From assembly GCF_933775445.1 (NCBI RefSeq), contig NW_026089405.1, positions 124,001 through 188,000 on the forward strand: a stretch of DNA of 64,000 nucleotides, given 5' to 3'. The notes under the pieces were generated by a model. The model was not told where the DNA came from, ran no database searches, and saw only the letters and a list, made by a program, of their open reading frames with translations. Of the stretch, positions 43,401 to 54,500 are shown in pieces. Both the position numbers and the translations under genes were made by a program. Source of the DNA: Argentina anserina. Taxonomy: Eukaryota; Streptophyta; Magnoliopsida; Rosales; Rosaceae. The stretch's first letter is position 1. Each line of letters opens with the position of its first letter.

Positions 43401-45936
43401 TATCTTTCTGAACGGCTTTCGATGCGAGTTTTTCTTGAATTTGAGAGTGTTTCCAGTGTGGGCGTGTGTTTCTTTCAAACTGAGTATCTTTCTACCGTTT
43501 GAGTAAGTTTACTATTGCACTTTGAGTATCTTTTCAATTCTCCTTTGAGTATCTTTCTGTAAGCCTTTCTGATGCGAGTTTCTATTGAATTTGAGAGTGT
43601 TTCCAGTGTGGGCGTGTGTTTCTTTCAAACTGAGTATCTTTCTATCGTTTGAGTATGTTTACTATTGCACTTTGAGTATCTTTTAAATTCTCGTTTGAGT
43701 ATCTTTCTGTAAGCCTTTCTGATGCGAATTTCTATTGAATTTGAGAGTGTTTCCACTGTGGGCGTGTGTTTCTTTCAAACTGAGTATCTTTCTATCGTTT
43801 GAGTATGTTTACTATTGCACTTTGAGTATCTTTTCAATTCTCGTTTGAGTATCTTTCTGTAAGCCTTTCTGATGCGAATTTCTATTGAATTTGAGAGTGT
43901 TTCCAGTGTGGGCGTGTGTTTCTTTCAAACTGAGTATCTTTCTATCGTTTGAGTATGTTTACTATTGCACTTTGAGTATCTTTTAAATTCTCGTTTGAGT
44001 ATCTTTCTGTAAGCCTTTCTGATGCGAATTTCTATTGAATTTGAGAGTGTTTCCAGTGTGGGCGTGTGTTTCTTTCAAACTGAGTATCTTTCTACCGTTT
44101 GAGTATGTTTACTATTGCACTTTGAGTATCTTTTAAATTCTCGTTTGAGTATCTTTCTGTAAGCCTTTCTGATGCGAGTTTCTATTGAATTTGAGAGTGT
44201 TTCCAGTGTGGGCGTGTGTTTCTTTCAAACCGAGTATCTTTCTATTGTTTGAGTATGTTTACTATTGCAATTTGAGTATCTTTTCAATCCTCGTATGAGT
44301 ATCTTTCTGAACGGCTTTCGATGCGAGTTTTTCTTGAATTTGAGAGTGTTTCCAGTGTGGGCGTGTGTTTCTTTCAAACTGAGTATCTTTCTACCGTTTG
44401 AGTATGTTTACTATAGCACTTTGAGTATCTTTTCAATTCTCGTTTGAGTATCTTTCTGTAAGCCTTTCTGATGCGAGTTTCTATTGAATTTGAGAGTGTT
44501 TCCAGTGTGGGCGTGTGTTTCTTTCAAACTGAGTATCTTTCTATCGTTTGAGTATGTTTACTATTGCACTTTGAGTATCTTTTCAATTCTCGTTTGAGTA
44601 TCTTTCTGTAAGGCTTTCTGATGCGAGTTTCTATTGAATTTGAGAGTGTTTCCAGTGTGGGCGTGTGTTTCTTTCAAACTGAGTATCTTTCTATCGTTTG
44701 AGTATGTTTACTATTGCACTTTGAGTATCTTTTCAATTCTCGTTTGAGTATCTTTCTCTAAGCCTTTCTGACGCGAATTTCTATTGAATTTCAGAGTGTT
44801 TCCATTGTGGGCGTGTGTTTCTTTTAAACTGAGTATCTTTCTATCGTTTGAGTATGTTTACTATTGCACTTTGAGCATCTTTTCAATTCTCGTTTGAGTA
44901 TCTTTCTGTAAGGCTTTCTGATGCGAGTTTCTATTGAATTTTAGAGTGTTTCGAGTGTGGGCGTGTGTTTCTTTCAAACTGAGTATCTTTCTATCATTTC
45001 AGTATGTTTACTATTGCAATTTGAGTATCTTTTCAATTCTCGTTTGCGTATCTTTTTGAACAGCTTTCGATGCGAGTTTTTCTTGAATTTGAGAGTGTTT
45101 CTAGTGTGGGCGTGTGTTTCTTTCAAACTGAGTATCTTTCTACCGTTTGAGTATGTTTACTATTGCACTTTGAGTATCTTTTCAATTGTCGTTTGAGTAT
45201 CTTTTTGAACGGCTTTCGATGCGAGTTTTTCTTGAATTTGAGAGTGTTTCCAGTGTGGGCGTGTGTTTCTTTCAAACTGAGTATCTTTCTACCGTTTGAG
45301 TATGTTTACTATTGCACTTTGAGTATCTTTTAAATTCTCGTTTGAGTATCTTTCTGTAAGCCTTTCTGATGCGAATTTCTATTGAATTTGAGAGTGTTTC
45401 CAGTGTGGGCGTGTGTTTCTTTCAAACTGAGTATCTTTCTATCGTTTGAGTATGTTTACTATTGCACTTTGAGTATCTTTTCAATTCTCGTTTGAGTATC
45501 TTTCTGTAAGGCTTTCTGATGCGAGTTTCTATTGAATTTTAGAGTGTTTCGAGTGTGGGCGTGTGTTTCTTTCAAACTGAGTATCTTTCTATCGTTTCAG
45601 TATGTTTACTATTGCAATTTTAGTATCTTTTCAATTCTCATTTGAGTATCTTTCTGAACGGCTTTCGATGCGAGTTTCTATTGAATTTGAGAGTGTTTCC
45701 AGTGTGGGCGTGTGTTTCTTTCAAACCGAGTATCTTTCTATTGTTTGAGTATTTTACTATTGCAATTTGAGTATCTTTTCAAGCCTCGTATGAGTATCTT
45801 TCTGAACGGCTTTCGATGCGAGTTTTTCTTGAATTTGAGAGTGTTTCCAGTGTGGGCGTGTGTTTCTTTCAAACTGAGTATCTTTCTACCGTTTGAGTAT
45901 GTTTACTATTGCACTTTGAGTATCTTTTCAATTCTC

Positions 45937-45982
45937 CTTTGAGTATGTTTACTATTGCACTTTGAGTATCTTTTCAATTCTC
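45937..45982. repeat. 46-bp monomer remnant
   Basis: CTTTGAGTATGTTTACTATTG followed only by CACTTTGAGTATCTTTTCAATTC-type sequence and then a normal unit. The unit jumps from the first GAGTAT core directly to the third, losing 104 bp. The two cores share TTTGAGTAT, so this is a deletion between internal repeats. I found only this one copy in the window. Confidence 0.9.
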
Positions 45983-46432
45983 GTTTGAGTATCTTTCTGT
46001 AAGCCTTTCTGATGCGAGTTTCTATTGAATTTGAGAGTGTTTCCAGTGTGGGCGTGTGTTTCTTTCAAACTGAGTATCTTTCTATCGTTTGAGTATGTTT
46101 ACTATTGCACTTTGAGTATCTTTTCAATTCTCGTTTGAGTATCTTTCTCTAAGCCTTTCTGACGCGAATTTCTATTGAATTTCAGAGTGTTTCCAGTGTG
46201 GGCGTGTGTTTCTTTTAAACTGAGTATCTTTCTAACGTTTGAGTATGTTTACTATTGCACTTTGAGCATCTTTTCAATTCTCGTTTCAGTATCTTTCTGT
46301 AAGGCTTTCTGATGCGAGTTTCTATTGAATTTTAGAGTGTTTCGAGTGTGGGCGTGTGTTTCTTTCAAACTGAGTATCTTTCTATAATTTCAGTATGTTT
46401 ACTATTGCAATTTGAGTATCTTTTCAATTCTC

Positions 46433-46581
46433 GTTTGAGTATCTTTTTGAACAGCTTTCGATGCGAGTTTCTATTGAATTTGAGAGTGTTTCCAGTGTGG
46501 GCGTGTGTTTCTTTCAAACCGAGTATCTTTCTATCGTTTCAGTATGTTTACTATTGCAATTTTAGTATCTTTTCAATTCTC
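46433..46581. repeat. Chimeric GAACAGC/TTTCTATTG monomer (149 bp)
   Basis: Starts TATCTTTTTGAACAGC like the GAACAGC subfamily but continues GCGAGTTTCTATTG and CAAACCGAG like the GAACGG/TTTCTATTG subfamily. All other GAACAGC units I read have GTTTTTCTTG at this place. The exchange lies in the shared CTTTCGATGCGAGTTT block. Confidence 0.82.
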
Positions 46582-46879
46582 GTTTGAGTATCTTTCTGAA
46601 CGGCTTTCGATGCGAGTTTCTATTGAATTTGAGAGTGTTTCCAGTGTGGGCGTGTGTTTCTTTCAAACCGAGTATCTTTCTATTGTTTGAGTATGTTTAC
46701 TATTGCAATTTGAGTATCTTTTCAATCCTCGTATGAGTATCTTTCTGAACGGCTTTCGATGCGAGTTTTTCTTGAATTTGAGAGTGTTTCCAGTGTGGGC
46801 GTGTGTTTCTTTCAAACTGAGTATCTTTCTACCGTTTGAGTATGTTTACTATAGCACTTTGAGTATCTTTTCAATTCTC

Positions 46880-47029
46880 GTTTGAGTATCTTTCTGTAAG
46901 CCTTTCTGATGCGAGTTTTTCTTGAATTTGAGAGTGTTTCCAGTGTGGGCGTGTGTTTCTTTCAAACTGAGTATCTTTCTACCGTTTGAGTATGTTTACT
47001 ATTGCACTTTGAGTATCTTTTCAATTCTC
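46880..47029. repeat. Chimeric TAAGCC/GAACGG monomer (150 bp)
   Basis: Begins with the TAAGCC signature GTAAGCCTTTCTGATG but continues with GCGAGTTTTTCTTG, which otherwise belongs to GAACGG units. The switch lies within GATGCGAGTTT. The equivalent position in the distant duplicate near 56.46 kb lacks this unit, so it marks a one-monomer gain here or loss there. Confidence 0.85.
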
Positions 47030-47179
47030 GTTTGAGTATCTTTCTGTAAGCCTTTCTGATGCGAGTTTCTATTGAATTTGAGAGTGTTTCCAGTGTGGGC
47101 GTGTGTTTCTTTCAAACTGAGTATCTTTCTATCGTTTGAGTATGTTTACTATTGCACTTTGAGTATCTTTTCAATTCTC

Positions 47180-48526
47180 GTTTGAGTATCTTTCTCTAAG
47201 CCTTTCTGACGCGAATTTCTATTGAATTTCAGAGTGTTTCCAGTGTGGGCGTGTGTTTCTTTTAAACTGAGTATCTTTCTATCGTTTGAGTATGTTTACT
47301 ATTGCACTTTGAGCATCTTTTCAATTCTCGTTTGAGTATCTTTCTGTAAGGCTTTCGGATGCGAGTTTCTATTGAATTTTAGAGTGTTTCGAGTGTTGGC
47401 GTGTGTTTCTTTCAAACTGAGTATCTTTCTATCATTTCAGTATGTTTACTATTGCAATTTGAGTATCTTTTCAATTCTCGTTTGAGAATCTTTTTGAACA
47501 GCTTTCGATGCGAGTTTTTCTTGAATTTGAGAGTGTTTCCAGTGTGGGCGTGTGTTTCTTTCAAACTGAGTATCTTTCTACCGTTTGAGTATGTTTACTA
47601 TTGCACTTTGAGTATCTTTTTAATTCTCGTTTGAGTATCTTTCTGTAAGCCTTTCTGATGCGAGTTTCTATTGAATTTGAGAGTGTTTCCAGTGTGGGCG
47701 TGTGTTTCTTTCAAACCGAGTATCTTTCTATCGTTTCAGTATGTTTACTATTGCAATTTTAGTATCTTTTCAATCCTCGTATGAGTATCTTTCTGAACGG
47801 CTTTCGATGCGAGTTTTTCTTGAATTTGAGAGTGTTTCCAGTGTCGGCGTGTGTTTCTTTCAAACTGAGTATCTTTCTATCGTTTGAGTATGTTTACTAT
47901 TGCAATTTGAGTATCTTTTCAATTCTCGTTTGAATATCTTTCTGTAAGCCTTTCTGATGCGAGTTTCTATTGAATTTGAGAGTGTTTCAAGTGTGGGCGT
48001 GTGTTTCTTTCAAACTGAGTATCTTTCTATCGTTTGAGTATGTTTACTATTGCACTTTGAGTATCTTTTCAATTCTCGTTTGAGTATCTTTCTCTAAGCC
48101 TTTCTGACGCGAATTTCTATTGAATTTCAGAGTGTTTCCAGTGTGGGCGTGTGTTTCTTTTAAACTGAGTATCTTTCTATCGTTTGAGTATGTTTACTAT
48201 TGCACTTTGAGCATCTTTTCAATTCTCGTTTGAGTATCTTTCTGTAAGCCTTTCTGATGCGAGTTTCTATTGAATTTGAGAGTGTTTCCAGTGTGGGCGT
48301 GTGTTTCTTTCAAACCGAGTATCTTTCTATTGTTTGAGTATGTTTACTATTGCAATTTGAGTATCTTTTCAATCCTCGTATGAGTATCTTTCTGAACGGC
48401 TTTCGATGCGAGTTTTTCTTGAATTTGAGAGTGTTTCCAGTGTGGGCGTGTGTTTCTTTCAAACTGAGTATCTTTCTACCGTTTGAGTATGTTTACTATT
48501 GCACTTTGAGTATCTTTTCAATTGTC
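47180..48526. repeat. Long-range duplicated block, left copy
   Basis: Nine monomers beginning CTAAGCC, GTAAGGC with CTTTCGGATG, GAACAGC with GTTTGAGAATC, TAAGCC with CCGAG and TTTCAG, GAACGG with GTGTCGGCG, and GAATATC TAAGCC with GTTTCAAGTG, ending before CAATTGTCG. The rare variants CTTTCGGATG, GAGAATC and GTTTCAAGTG recur together at 56619-57965, exactly 9,439 bp away. GAGTGTTGGCG near 47396 is private to this copy. Confidence 0.86.
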
Positions 48527-51500
48527 GTTTGAGTATCTTTCTGAACGGCTTTCGATGCGAGTTTTTCTTGAATTTGAGAGTGTTTCCAGAGTGGGCGTGT
48601 GTTTCTTTCAAACTGAGTATCTTTCTACCGTTTGAGTATGTTTACTATTGCACTTTGAGTATCTTTTCAATTCTCGTTTGAGTATCTTTCTGAACGGCTT
48701 TCGATGCGAGTTTTTCTTGAATTTGAGAGTGTTTCCAGTGTCGGCGTGTGTTTCTTTCAAACTGAGTATCTTTCTATCGTTTGAGTATGTTTACTATTGC
48801 AATTTGAGTATCTTTTCAATTCTCGTTTGAGTATCTTTTTGTAAGCCTTTCTGATGCGAGTTTCTATTGAATTTGAGAGTGTTTCCAGTGTGGGCGTGTG
48901 TTTCTTTCAAACTGAGTATCTTTCTATCGTTTGAGTATGTTTACTATTGCACTTTGAGTATCTTTTCAATTCTCGTTTGAGTATCTTTCTCTAAGCCTTT
49001 CTGACGCGAATTTCTATTGAATTTCAGAGTGTTTCCAGTGTGGGCGTGTGTTTCTTTTAAACTGAGTATCTTTCTATCGTTTGAGTATGTTTACTATTGC
49101 ACTTTGAGCATCTTTTCAATTCTCGTTTGAGTATCTTTCTGTAAGGCTTTCTGATGCGAGTTTCTATTGAATTTGAGAGTGTTTCCAGTGTGGGCGTGTG
49201 TTTCTTTCAAACTGAGTATCTTTCTATCGTTTGAGTATGTTTACTATTGCACTTTGAGTATCTTTTCAATTCTCGTTTGAGTATCTTTCTGTAAGCCTTT
49301 CTGATGCGAGTTTCTATTGAATTTGAGAGTGTTTCCAGTGTGGGCGTGTGTTTCTTTCAAACTGAGTATCTTTCTATCGTTTGAGTATGTTTACTATTGC
49401 ACTTTGAGTATCTTTTCAATTCTCGTTTGAGTATCTTTCTCTAAGCCTTTCTGACGCGAATTTCTATTGAATTTCAGAGTGTTTCCAGTGTGGGCGTGTG
49501 TTTCTTTTAAACTGAGTATCTTTCTAACGTTTGAGTATGTTTACTATTGCACTTTGAGCATCTTTTCAATTCTCGTTTCAGTATCTTTCTGTAAGGCTTT
49601 CTGATGCGAGTTTCGATTGAATTTTAGAGTGTTTCGAGTGTGGGCGTGTGTTTCTTTCAAACTGAGTATCTTTCTATCATTTCAGTATGTTTACTATTGC
49701 AATTTGAGTATCTTTTCAATTCTCGTTTGAGAATCTTTTTGAACAGCTTTCGATGCGAGTTTTTCTTGAATTTGAGAGTGTTTCCAGTGTGGGCGTGTGT
49801 TTCTTTCAAACTGAGTATCTTTCTACCGTTTGAGTATGTTTACTATTGCACTTTGAGTATCTTTTAAATTCTCGTTTGAGTATCTTTCTGTAAGCCTTTC
49901 TGATGCGAGTTTCTATTGAATTTGAGAGTGTTTCCAGTGTGGGCGTGTGTTTCTTTCAAACCGAGTATCTTTCTATCGTTTCAGTATGTTTACTATTGCA
50001 ATTTTAGTATCTTTTCAATCCTCGTATGAGTATCTTTCTGAACGGCTTTCGATGCGAGTTTTTCTTGAATTTGAGAGTGTTTCCAGTGTCGGCGTGTGTT
50101 TCTTTCAAACTGAGTATCTTTCTATCGTTTGAGTATGTTTACTATTGCAATTTCAGTATCTTTTCAATTCTCGTTTGAATATCTTTCTGTAAGCCTTTCT
50201 GATGCGAGTTTCTATTGAATTTGAGAGTGTTTCCAGTGTGGGCGTGTGTTTCTTTCAAACTGAGTATCTTTCTACCGTTTGAGTATGTTTACTATTGCAC
50301 TTTGAGTATCTTTTCAATTCTCGTTTGAGTATCTTTCTGAACGGCTTTCGATGCGAGTTTTTCTTGAATTTGAGAGTGTTTCCAGTGTCGGCGTGTGTTT
50401 CTTTCAAACTGAGTATCTTTCTATCGTTTGAGTATGTTTACTATTGCAATTTGAGTATCTTTTCAATTCTCGTTTGAGTATCTTTTTGTAAGCCTTTCTG
50501 ATGCGAGTTTCTATTGAATTTGAGAGTGTTTCCAGTGTGGGCGTGTGTTTCTTTCAAACTGAGTATCTTTCTATCGTTTGAGTATGTTTACTATTGCACT
50601 TTGAGTATCTTTTCAATTCTCGTTTGAGTATCTTTCTCTAAGCCTTTCTGACGCGAATTTCTATTGAATTTCAGAGTGTTTCCAGTGTGGGCGTGTGTTT
50701 CTTTTAAACTAAGTATCTTTCTATCGTTTGAGTATGTTTACTATTGCACTTTGAGCATCTTTTCAATTCTTGTTTGAGTATCTTTCTGTAAGGCTTTCTG
50801 ATGCGAGTTTCTATTGAATTTGAGAGTGTTTCCAGTGTGGGCGTGTGTTTCTTTCAAACTGAGTATCTTTCTATCGTTTGAGTATGTTTACTATTGCACT
50901 TTGAGTATCTTTTCAATTCTCGTTTGAGTATCTTTCTCTAAGCCTTTCTGACGCGAATTTCTATTGAATTTCAGAGTGTTTCCAGTGTGGGCGTGTGTTT
51001 CTTTTAAACTGAGTATCTTTCTATCGTTTGAGTATGTTTACTATTGCACTTTGAGCATCTTTTCAATTCTCGTTTGAGTATCTTTCTGTAAGCCTTTCTG
51101 ATGCGAGTTTTCTATTGAATTTGAGAGTGTTTCCAGTGTGGGCGTGTGTTTCTTTCAAACCCGAGTATCTTTCTATTGTTTGAGTATGTTTACTATTGCA
51201 ATTTGAGTATCTTTTCAATCCTCGTATGAGTATCTTTCTGAACGGCTTTCGATGCGAGTTTTTCTTGAATTTGAGAGTGTTTTCCAGTGTGGGCGTGTGT
51301 TTCTTTCAAACTGAGTATCTTTCTACCGTTTGAGTATGTTTACTATTGCACTTTGAGTATCTTTTCAATTGTCGTTTGAGTATCTTTCTGAACGGCTTTC
51401 GATGCGAGTTTTTCTTGAATTTGAGAGTGTTTCCAGAGTGGGCGTGTGTTTCTTTCAAACTGAGTATCTTTCTACCGTTTGAGTATGTTTACTATTGCAC

Positions 51501-54500
51501 TTTGAGTATCCTTTAAATTCTCGTTTGAGTATCTTTCTGTAAGCCTTTCTGATGCGAATTTCTATTGAATTTGAGAGTGTTTCCAGTGTGGGCGTGTGTT
51601 TCTTTCAAACTGAGTATCTTTCTATCGTTTGAGTATGTTTACTATTGCACTTTGAGTATCTTTTCAATTCTCGTTTGAGTATCTTTCTGTAAGGCTTTCT
51701 GATGCGAGTTTCTATTGAATTTTAGAGTGTTTCGAGTGTGGGCGTGTGTTTCTTTCAAACTGAGTATCTTTCTATCGTTTGAGTATGTTTACTATTGCAA
51801 TTTCAGTATCTTTTCAATTCTCGTTTGAATATCTTTCTGTAAGCCTTTCTGATGCGAGTTTCTATTGAATTTGAGAGTGTTTCCAGTGTGGGCGTGTGTT
51901 TCTTTCAAACTGAGTATCTTTCTACCGTTTGAGTATGTTTACTATTGCACTTTGAGTATCTTTTCAATTCTCCGTTTGAGTATCTTTCTGAACGGCTTTC
52001 GATGCGAGTTTTTCTTGAATTTGAGAGTGTTTCCAGTGTCGGCGTGTGTTTCTTTCAAACTGAGTATCTTTCTAACCGTTTGGAGTATGTTTACTATTGC
52101 ACTTTGAGTATCTTTTCAATTCTCGTTTGAGTATCTTTTTGAACGGCTTTCGATGCGAGTTTTTCTTGAATTTGAGAGTGTTTCCAGTGTGGGCGTGTGT
52201 TTCTTTCAAACTGAGTATCTTTCTACCGTTTGAGTATGTTTACTATTGCACTTTGAGTATCTTTTCAATTCTCGTTTGAGTATCTTTCTGTAAGCCCTTT
52301 CTGATGCGAGTTTCTATTGAATTTGAGAGTGTTTCCAGTGTGGGCGTGTGTTTCTTTCAAACTGAGTATCTTTCTACCGTTTGAGTATGTTTACTATTGC
52401 ACTTTGAGTATCTTTTCAATTCTCGTTTGAGTATCTTTCTGTAAGCCTTTCTGATGCGAGTTTCTATTGAATTTGAGAGTGTTTCCAGTGTGGGCGTGTG
52501 TTTCTTTCAAACCGAGTATCTTTCTATCGTTTCAGTATGTTTACTATTGCAATTTTTAGTATCTTTTCAATCCCTCGTATGAGTATCTTTCTGAACGGCT
52601 TTCGATGCGAGTTTTTCTTGAATTTGAGAGTGTTTCCAGTGTCGGCGTGTGTTTCTTTCAAACTGAGTATCTTTCTATCGTTTGAGTATGTTTACTATTG
52701 CAATTTCAGTATCTTTTCAATTCTCGTTTGAATATCTTTCTGTAAGCCTTTCTGATGCGAGTTTCTATTGAATTTGAGAGTGTTTCCAGTGTGGGCGTGT
52801 GTTTCTTTCAAACTGAGTATCTTTCTACCCGTTTGAGTATGTTTACTATTGCACTTTGAGTATCTTTTCAATTCTCGTTTGAGTATCTTTCTGAACGGCT
52901 TTCGATGCGAGTTTTTCTTGAATTTGAGAGTGTTTCCAGTGTCGGCGTGTGTTTCTTTCAAACTGAGTATCTTTCTATCGTTTGAGTATGTTTACTATTG
53001 CAATTTGAGTATCTTTTCAATTCTCGTTTGAGTATCTTTTTGTAAGCCTTTCTGATGCGAGTTTCTATTGAATTTGAGAGTGTTTCCAGTGTGGGCGTGT
53101 GTTTCTTTCAAACTGAGTATCTTTCTATCGTTTGAGTATGTTTACTATTGCACTTTGAGTATCTTTTCAATTCTCGTTTGAGTATCTTTCTCTAAGCCTT
53201 TCTGACGCGAATTTCTATTGAATTTCAGAGTGTTTCCAGTGTGGGCGTGTGTTTCTTTTAAACTGAGTATCTTTCTATCGTTTGAGTATGTTTACTATTG
53301 CACTTTGAGCATCTTTTCAATTCTCGTTTGAGTATCTTTCTGTAAGGCTTTCTGATGCGAGTTTCTATTGAATTTGAGAGTGTTTCCAGTGTGGGCGTGT
53401 GTTTCTTTCAAACTGAGTATCTTTCTATCGTTTGAGTATGTTTACTATTGCACTTTGAGTATCTTTTCAATTCTCGTTTGAGTATCTTTCTCTAAGCCTT
53501 TCTGACGCGAATTTCTATTGAATTTCAGAGTGTTTCCAGTGTGGGCGTGTGTTTCTTTCAAACTGAGTATCTTTCTATCGTTTGAGTATGTTTACTATTG
53601 CACTTTGAGTATCTTTTCAATTCTCGTTTGAGTATCTTTCTGTAAGGCTTTCTGATGCGAGTTTCTATTGAATTTTAGAGTGTTTCGAGTGTGGGCGTGT
53701 GTTTCTTTCAAACTGAGTATCTTTCTATCATTTCAGTATGTTTACTATTGCAATTTGAGTATCTTTTCAATTCTCGTTTGCGTATCTTTTTGAACAGCTT
53801 TCGATGCGAGTTTTTCTTGAATTTGAGAGTGTTTCCAGTGTGGGCGTGTGTTTCTTTCAAACTGAGTATCTTTCTACCGTTTGAGTATGTTTACTATTGC
53901 ACTTTGAGTATCTTTTCAATTCTCGTTTGAGTATCTTTTTGAACGGCTTTCGATGCGAGTTTTTCTTGAATTTGAGAGTGTTTCCAGTGTGGGCGTGTGT
54001 TTCTTTCAAACTGAGTATCTTTCTACCGTTTGAGTATGTTTACTATTGCACTTTGAGTATCTTTTCAATTCTCGTTTGAGTATCTTTCTGTAAGCCTTTC
54101 TGATGCGAGTTTCTATTGAATTTGAGAGTGTTTCCAGTGTGGGCGTGTGTTTCTTTCAAACTGAGTATCTTTCTACCGTTTGAGTATGTTTACTATTGCA
54201 CTTTGAGTATCTTTTCAATTCTCGTTTGAGTATCTTTCTGTAAGCCTTTCTGATGCGAGTTTCTATTGAATTTGAGAGTGTTTCCAGTGTGGGCGTGTGT
54301 TTCTTTCAAACCGAGTATCTTTCTATTGTTTGAGTATGTTTACTATTGCAATTTGAGTATCTTTTCAATCCTCGTATGAGTATCTTTCTGAACGGCTTTC
54401 GATGCGAGTTTTTCTTGAATTTGAGAGTGTTTCCAGTGTGGGCGTGTGTTTCTTTCAAACTGAGTATCTTTCTACCGTTTGAGTATGTTTACTATTGCAC

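Larger units (their letters stand above)
40400..47179. repeat. Mosaic segment with short local duplications
   Basis: All satellite monomers. It holds TAAGCC/TTTTAG chimeras (40701 and similar), CTAAGCC-GTAAGGC pairs at about 40851 and 44742, an unusual TTTTAAACTGTGTGTC near 41384, and repeated GAACGG plus two TAAGCC runs around 41749-42944. A GATGAGAG unit lies near 42973, a run of GCGAATTTC units at 43693-44142, and a TACTATAGCAC variant near 44412 and 46852. The variant GAGTATTTTACTATT near 45751 has lost one base. I see no long HOR that repeats cleanly here. Confidence 0.75.

Noticed and set aside
51865..52130. Longer overlapping + strand ORFs at 51865-52107 and 51945-52130 that look unlike their neighbours
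   Set aside because: They are extended only by the extra homopolymer bases near 51972, 52074 and 52082 in the suspected consensus-error patch.
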